From a virus, in the IMG/VR virus record IMGVR_UViG_3300010885_075749, positions 1-22,151 of that record: a DNA stretch of 22,151 bases, one strand, 5' to 3'. Below are positions 17,680 to 22,151 of this stretch, piece after piece; the stretch's first letter is position 1, and every line of letters begins with the position of its first letter. A program made the translations under genes and the position numbers. The notes beneath the pieces are model-generated. The model had not been told where the DNA came from and searched no databases. It saw only the letters and a list, made by a program, of their open reading frames with translations.

Positions 17680-19737
17680 ATGTCAACTTATTCAATAATT
17701 GTAACCAATCTTGCTCCAGGGTGTAATAATGAGGTCGCTCAACAACTAACAGTTTCTGGATGTTCATCTTATATTGTAAGATTAGCGTCAACTTCCAATG
17801 CAATTGGACCTTTTAATGTTTATATTGACTCAATATTAACAACTCCAATATATTCCGCACAAACAAGAACGGAAATGTTTAATGGGGTTGTTGTAGAATT
17901 TCTATGTACACCAACACCAACTCCACCGTCATCAACACCTACTCAAACACCTTCAAATAGTGCAACACCTACAATCACACCTTCACCAACAGAAACTTTA
18001 CCTACAACTCCAACACAAACACAAACTCCAAGTCAAACACAAACTCCAAGTCAAACACAAACTCAAACACCAACTAATACCGCAACACAAACTCCAACAT
18101 CAAGTGAGACATCAACGCCTACATCTACACAAACGCCAACTCCTTCGGTTACGGCAACAAATACAACAACGCCAACATCTACACAAACACCAACAACAAC
18201 ATCAACACCAACTCAAACACCAACAACAACACCTACAACAACTTTAACATCAACGCCAGGAGCAACTCCGCCATCAACACCAACTAATACACAAACATCT
18301 ACAGCAACACCAACTGAAACACCAACTCAGACCGCTACTGCAACTCAAACTCCAACACAAACTGCTACACAGACAGCAACTGTTACTCCAACAACTACAC
18401 CAACAACTACTCCAACTCTTTCTTCAACTCCAACTGAAACACCTACAAATACACCAAGTGTAACTGCAACAGCAACTGAAACATCAACTGCGACTCCAAC
18501 GCCGACACCAACAATAACATCAACACCAACTGAAACTCCTACACCAACAATAACATCAACACCAACTGAAACGCCAACTCAGACTGCAACACCAAGTGTG
18601 ACGCCAAGTTCAACTGAGACACCAACACCTACTCCAACTACGACATTAACAAGTACACCTGGGGAAACTCCACCATCAACACCAACACAAACTTCAACTG
18701 AAACACCAACATCAACTGTAACACCAACAAATACTGAAACGCCAACCGCAACACCAACACAGACACCAACTCAAACTGCAACACAAACTCCAACAAGTAG
18801 TTTAACACCTACACCAACGGAGACACAAACACCTACAGTAACGCAAACACCAACTAATACTGCAACCCCAACAGCAACTAATACTGCAACCCCAACAACA
18901 ACTACAACATTAACAGCAACTAACACACCAACAAGTAGTGTAACACCTACACCTACAGAAACGCCTACACAGACTCCAACTAATACACAAACACAAACTC
19001 CAACTAACACAGAAACGCCTACACCTACAGCAACTCCAACTAATACACAAACACAAACATCTACTCCTACAGAAACTCCTACACAAACACCAACTAATAC
19101 ACAAACACAAACACCAACTAATACACAAACTCCTACAACATCACCTACTCCAACACCAACTAACCAACCATTATTCGCTTACTTGTTTATGGACCAAAAT
19201 GATGGTTCAGGAGCAAGGGCTAATTTAAGTGCTTGGATGGTGTCCCAAGGAAGTGCTTGGAAAGGATTTAATACTGTACCATCAGCACCTTCAACTGTAC
19301 AAGCAACGTTTGACGCACAAATGAATGCATACTTAAGTTACAGTGGATGGGGAGTTTATGAACCTGCAATATTAACGGCACCAATATCAACAACAACAGG
19401 AGGAAATGATGCTTATGGTAATCCTATTACCGCATACCAATTCCAAACTGTCCAAGTTCCAGCGGCTTATTTCTCAGCAACAAGTTGGGTTACAATATTT
19501 GTTTCAACAGGAGCAACAAACGGTCAAAAGTATTCAAATGTTAAATCAGGAACAGCGTCTGGTAGTATGACAAATAAAACAATGAATTCAACATATAATA
19601 GTTTAATAATTAACTACTCAGGAAGTACAAACATACCTGCTGGAACTTATAGAATGTATTCAACATATAACTCGGCAGCATTCCAATTACCAGTTGGATT
19701 ATTACCGCATTATTTCCAAGGTTCAACACTTGTGTAA
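17680..19737 (+). CDS. Virion protein with a 418-residue Thr/Pro mucin-like stalk
   Basis: A 685-residue protein in three parts. Residues 1-76 are a small head domain ([15 protein letters not shown] at the start, LC at 75-76) with three Cys. Residues 77-494 are a Thr/Pro-rich tract made almost only of Thr, Pro, Ser, Gln, Asn, Glu, Ala and Val. It has no Lys, Arg, Asp, aromatic residue or Cys, and only two Gly. Residues 495-685 form a Gly/Ser/Tyr-rich globular domain ([14 protein letters not shown] at its start). This head-stalk-tip layout is that of a fibre or spacer protein with an extended stalk and a possible receptor-binding tip. Thr/Ser density resembles O-glycosylated mucin stalks, but the Bacteroidota O-glycosylation site needs an Asp before Ser/Thr and the tract has none. 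The gene has its own upstream TATTTATT element. Confidence 0.75.
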   Translation: MSTYSIIVTNLAPGCNNEVAQQLTVSGCSSYIVRLASTSNAIGPFNVYIDSILTTPIYSAQTRTEMFNGVVVEFLCTPTPTPPSSTPTQTPSNSATPTITPSPTETLPTTPTQTQTPSQTQTPSQTQTQTPTNTATQTPTSSETSTPTSTQTPTPSVTATNTTTPTSTQTPTTTSTPTQTPTTTPTTTLTSTPGATPPSTPTNTQTSTATPTETPTQTATATQTPTQTATQTATVTPTTTPTTTPTLSSTPTETPTNTPSVTATATETSTATPTPTPTITSTPTETPTPTITSTPTETPTQTATPSVTPSSTETPTPTPTTTLTSTPGETPPSTPTQTSTETPTSTVTPTNTETPTATPTQTPTQTATQTPTSSLTPTPTETQTPTVTQTPTNTATPTATNTATPTTTTTLTATNTPTSSVTPTPTETPTQTPTNTQTQTPTNTETPTPTATPTNTQTQTSTPTETPTQTPTNTQTQTPTNTQTPTTSPTPTPTNQPLFAYLFMDQNDGSGARANLSAWMVSQGSAWKGFNTVPSAPSTVQATFDAQMNAYLSYSGWGVYEPAILTAPISTTTGGNDAYGNPITAYQFQTVQVPAAYFSATSWVTIFVSTGATNGQKYSNVKSGTASGSMTNKTMNSTYNSLIINYSGSTNIPAGTYRMYSTYNSAAFQLPVGLLPHYFQGSTLV
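17908..19161 (+). repeat. Thr/Pro-coding low-complexity repeat tract
   Basis: An irregular repeat of ACA/ACT and CCA/CCT codons that codes for the TPT, TQT, TNT and TET triplets of the stalk. Locally exact units occur: 18 bases twice at 18021-18056, and 36 bases twice at 18505-18576 with two differences. A longer-range repeat is marked by the only two Gly codons (18259 and 18661), each within TTTLTSTPG(A/E)TPPSTPT and 402 bases apart. Open frames in this tract on other frames or the other strand are by-products of the repeat. Confidence 0.85.
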
Positions 19738-19782
19738 TATTTATAAAATAAAAAAATAATATAAAAAACAAAATAAAATAAA
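19738..19782 (+). promoter_or_regulatory. A-rich leader with a TATTTATA element before the collagen-like fibre gene
   Basis: The 45-base gap is almost only A and T. It opens with TATTTATA (19738-19745), which is the exact reverse complement of the T4 late core TATAAATA. On the + strand it keeps the TATTTAT core seen in the other gaps, here 45 bases before the ATG. An A-rich region just before a start codon is typical of Bacteroidota genes, which seldom use Shine-Dalgarno pairing. Assignment as a promoter rests on recurrence of the core. Confidence 0.3.
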
Positions 19783-22151
19783 ATGAGTTTCAGTTATAAA
19801 AATCCAATATCGGCATCAATTATTGCAGAGCCAATTTCAGTAACATTAGATAGTGACCAGGGTACCAGTTTTAGTGTCGGTACTGTTGGTGGATATATGG
19901 AAGTTTGGAATTTATCCGATTTAAATTGGGTTATTCCATCAAGCACATATGCATCAGGAGGACAGGTATTATATTCTGGAAATACTATTCCGATTAGTTT
20001 CATTTATGGTGGACCACCAGAACCTGTTATTAGTCAGTTAAACTTATATAGTGATGGTATTTCTTCAGGAAGAAGAAGATTAGGAATGCAGGTATTCGTT
20101 CAAGAAACTCAGGAAGTTTACCAATATACCATTCCAAATTATGCTTCTTTATGGAATATTGCTCAAATTGATGGTTCAATTTACGATTTGGAGTTTGGAT
20201 ATCAAGTAATTACAGATAGTGCTGGTGGTAGAGCTTTGGTTAATGCTTGGACAGGGTCAACAATTGAAGGACAAAGTGGTACGACAAGAGAAAATGCTAG
20301 ATGGAGAATTTTCCATGGAGATGATGTTCAAATCACTGGAGGTACTTACTATTCAGCAACTACTACTTTAGATTTATTTAATAGTACAGGAGGAACAATA
20401 TCAATCACAGGATTTACAGGTACTGTAACAGGTGGAACATATAATAGCGGTTCTTCAACCTTAACTTTAAACAATAGTGATGGTACTGAGGTATCAATTA
20501 CAGGTATAACTTCAGGCTCAGCCTTATCTGTTGGAGACGGTGGAACACCAGTTACTAATGTTTCAGGAATTACATTCAGTGGAGCATCAGTTATAGATGA
20601 TGGTGGCGGAAACATTACAGTAGTAATAACAGGAAATACGGGTTCAAATGGTTCTTCAGGAACTAGTGGAACTTCAGGTGTTAGTGGTATTGACGGTACT
20701 TCAGGTACAAATGGTACTTCGGGTTCATCAGGAACTTCAGGTAGCGATGGTTCAAGTGGCTCATCAGGAACATCAGGTTCAGATGGCTCAAGTGGCTCAT
20801 CAGGAACTTCAGGTTCTGATGGCAGCTCTGGTTCTAGTGGAACTTCAGGTTCAGACGGTTCAAGTGGTTCATCAGGAACTTCAGGTACATCAGGAATAAG
20901 CGGTGTTAATGGTACAGATGGTAGCTCAGGTTCTTCAGGAACAAGTGGTTCTGATGGTAGCTCAGGTTCTAGTGGAACTTCAGGTTCAGACGGTAGCTCA
21001 GGTTCTTCAGGAACAAGTGGTTCTGATGGCTCAAGTGGCTCATCAGGAACAAGTGGTTCAGACGGTAGCTCAGGTTCTTCAGGAACAAGTGGTTCAGATG
21101 GCTCAAGTGGCTCATCAGGAACATCAGGTTCAGACGGTAACTCTGGTTCTTCAGGAACAAGTGGTTCTGATGGCTCAAGTGGCTCATCAGGAACATCTGG
21201 TTCTAATGGTAGCTCAGGTTCTTCAGGAACATCTGGTTCAGATGGCTCAAGTGGCTCATCAGGAACTTCAGGTAGCGATGGTAGCTCAGGTTCTTCAGGA
21301 ACAAGTGGTACAGATGGTAATTCAGGCTCTAGTGGAACTTCAGGTTCTGATGGTAGTTCAGGTTCATCAGGAACAAGTGGTACAGATGGTAGTTCTGGTT
21401 CTTCAGGAACTTCAGGTACAGATGGTAGTTCAGGTTCTTCAGGAACTTCAGGTACAGATGGTAGCTCTGGTTCTTCAGGAACAAGTGGTACAGATGGTAG
21501 TTCAGGCTCTTCAGGAACAAGTGGTAGCTCAGGAACATCAGGAAGCTCTGGTACATCGGCCTTAATTTGTACACCATTTTTATCTGGAGATTATTATTTT
21601 CAATCGGTAGGACAACCCTATAACGGGCCTTCATATCCAAATATGGCATGGGGTCCTGGACAAACATTAAGTGTATATGCGCCTGATGATATTATAGAGT
21701 ATATGATAATTAGCGGTTATACCGCTTCAACAGGAGATTTGATTGCGGTTATTACATATTCTCAAAGTCCTAATTATAAAACACAGGCAGGAGTTACTCT
21801 TTGTCTTGTAGGTGCACAAGGTTCAAGTGGTTCTTCAGGTTCTTCAGGTTCTTCAGGTACAAGTGGTAGCTCTGGTTCATCTGGTTCTTCAGGAACTTCA
21901 GGTACAGATGGTAGCTCTGGTTCTAGTGGAACTTCAGGTACAGACGGTAGTTCAGGCTCTTCAGGAACAAGTGGTACGGATGGTAGTTCAGGTTCTTCAG
22001 GAACTTCAGGTACAGACGGTAGTTCAGGCTCTTCAGGAACAAGTGGTACGGATGGTAGTTCAGGCTCTTCAGGAACAAGTGGTACGGATGGTAGTTCAGG
22101 CTCTTCAGGAACAAGTGGTACGGATGGTAGTTCAGGCTCTTCAGGAACAAG
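19783..22151 (+). CDS. Collagen-like tail fibre protein (3' end beyond the window)
   Basis: The frame stays open from the ATG at 19783 to the window end (789 residues visible) and the gene is partial at its 3' end. Residues 1-180 are a globular N-terminal domain, the expected virion-attachment end. Residues 184-245 hold two units of about 31 residues that begin TGGTY, a beta-type repeat common in phage fibres. A VSGITFSG / DDGGGNITVVITG segment follows. Residues 284-592 are 103 uninterrupted Gly-X-Y triplets of the type GSDGSSGSSGTS with no proline. Residues 593-676 are a globular insert with two Cys (ICTPFLSG, TLCLVG) and several aromatics. A second Gly-X-Y tract starts at 677 and continues past the edge. 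Such triplets form trimeric collagen-like stalks in phage fibres. The receptor-binding tip is probably beyond the window. Confidence 0.8.
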   Translation, partial: MSFSYKNPISASIIAEPISVTLDSDQGTSFSVGTVGGYMEVWNLSDLNWVIPSSTYASGGQVLYSGNTIPISFIYGGPPEPVISQLNLYSDGISSGRRRLGMQVFVQETQEVYQYTIPNYASLWNIAQIDGSIYDLEFGYQVITDSAGGRALVNAWTGSTIEGQSGTTRENARWRIFHGDDVQITGGTYYSATTTLDLFNSTGGTISITGFTGTVTGGTYNSGSSTLTLNNSDGTEVSITGITSGSALSVGDGGTPVTNVSGITFSGASVIDDGGGNITVVITGNTGSNGSSGTSGTSGVSGIDGTSGTNGTSGSSGTSGSDGSSGSSGTSGSDGSSGSSGTSGSDGSSGSSGTSGSDGSSGSSGTSGTSGISGVNGTDGSSGSSGTSGSDGSSGSSGTSGSDGSSGSSGTSGSDGSSGSSGTSGSDGSSGSSGTSGSDGSSGSSGTSGSDGNSGSSGTSGSDGSSGSSGTSGSNGSSGSSGTSGSDGSSGSSGTSGSDGSSGSSGTSGTDGNSGSSGTSGSDGSSGSSGTSGTDGSSGSSGTSGTDGSSGSSGTSGTDGSSGSSGTSGTDGSSGSSGTSGSSGTSGSSGTSALICTPFLSGDYYFQSVGQPYNGPSYPNMAWGPGQTLSVYAPDDIIEYMIISGYTASTGDLIAVITYSQSPNYKTQAGVTLCLVGAQGSSGSSGSSGSSGTSGSSGSSGSSGTSGTDGSSGSSGTSGTDGSSGSSGTSGTDGSSGSSGTSGTDGSSGSSGTSGTDGSSGSSGTSGTDGSSGSSGTSGTDGSSGSSGT
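20632..21558 (+). repeat. First collagen-like Gly-X-Y repeat tract
   Basis: 927 bases that code for 103 perfect Gly-X-Y triplets, mostly GSS, GTS, GSD, GTD and GSN. The dominant unit is 36 bases (12 residues, GSDGSSGSSGTS) with synonymous variation between copies, which implies older expansion followed by drift. X is nearly always Ser or Thr, and Y is Ser, Asp or Asn. Proline is absent, so any triple helix cannot rely on hydroxyproline. Confidence 0.9.
21811..22151 (+). repeat. Second collagen-like tract ending in identical 36-base units
   Basis: Gly-X-Y coding resumes after the globular insert. At the end three 36-base units (22045-22080, 22081-22116 and 22117-22151) are identical, the last one base short because the window stops. 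Each codes for GTDGSSGSSGTS. Sequence identity, unlike the diverged first tract, indicates recent expansion or concerted exchange. Read-based assembly may have collapsed or ended in this array, so the copy number here is uncertain. Confidence 0.9.

Noticed and set aside
18771-19128. Reverse-strand open frames rich in Val/Gly/Cys/Leu opposite the Thr/Pro tract
   Set aside because: They are the complement of ACA/CCA repeats. Their composition is fully explained by the repeat, and the + frame is continuous with non-repetitive ends.
20349-20615. Reverse-strand 88-residue frame rich in Pro and Val
   Set aside because: It lies wholly opposite the N-terminal domain of the fibre gene, has no start context, and its composition mirrors Gly/Thr codons on the coding strand.
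20641-21558. Many short hairpins of the type GTTC-TTCAG-GAAC within the collagen-like repeat
   Set aside because: They arise from recurrent Gly-Ser-Ser-Gly-Thr codons. They are repeated with the coding unit and show no independent conservation.
20648-21565. Forward open frames rich in Val/Gln/Leu inside the collagen-like gene, and reverse frames rich in Leu/Asn/His
   Set aside because: They are shifted readings of the Gly-X-Y coding repeat. The frame from 19783 is open across the whole region with sensible non-repetitive domains.
17908-22151. CRISPR array or satellite-like noncoding repeats
   Set aside because: The repeat units are multiples of three, lie in one continuous frame and have no spacers, so they are protein-coding stalk repeats.

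Overview
The window reads as a late structural-gene cluster of a large tailed phage with a contractile (T4/P2-type) baseplate. All genes run on the + strand, end to end, on AT-rich DNA. The gp25-like and gp6-like wedge proteins are the firmest identifications. A P2 gpI-like segment in the 996-residue protein would complete the wedge set. Three things suggest a Bacteroidota host: no start codon has a clear Shine-Dalgarno sequence, a DUF5522-type small protein is present, and one fibre is built from SprB-like repeats, the repeat of the Flavobacterium gliding adhesin. This could equally be a prophage or an uncultured phage contig; no integration, replication or packaging gene is visible.

Layout: (1) 1-312, the tail end of an upstream gene and a DUF5522-like Cys-rich small protein. 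(2) 333-2647, gp25-like and gp6-like baseplate wedge proteins. (3) 2739-11166, a 1615-residue structural protein with an unusual multi-span hydrophobic block, two structural proteins of unknown family (564 and 272 residues), and a PKD-domain protein (360 residues). (4) 11192-15090, a 302-residue unknown protein and the 996-residue protein with the tail protein I-like region. (5) 15090-22151, the adhesion/fibre zone: a seven-repeat SprB-like protein, a small Cys-rich protein, a protein with a 418-residue Thr/Pro mucin-like stalk, and a collagen-like Gly-X-Y fibre that runs off the window end.

The genes are packed with overlaps or gaps of a few bases, except at five gaps of 20 to 91 bases (before 333, 2739, 11192, 17680 and 19783). 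Each of those gaps carries a TATTTAT element. Two of the elements lie in a nearly identical 27-base block, so they probably mark transcription-unit starts. No stretch over 300 bases lacks a gene, and I saw no tRNA, rRNA, CRISPR array, IS element or reverse-strand gene.

Working model (inference): gp25, gp6 and the I-like protein form the wedge ring. The large beta-rich proteins between and after them decorate the baseplate. The last genes provide three chemically different stalks (SprB-like, Thr/Pro and Gly-Ser collagen-like) that carry host-contact domains.
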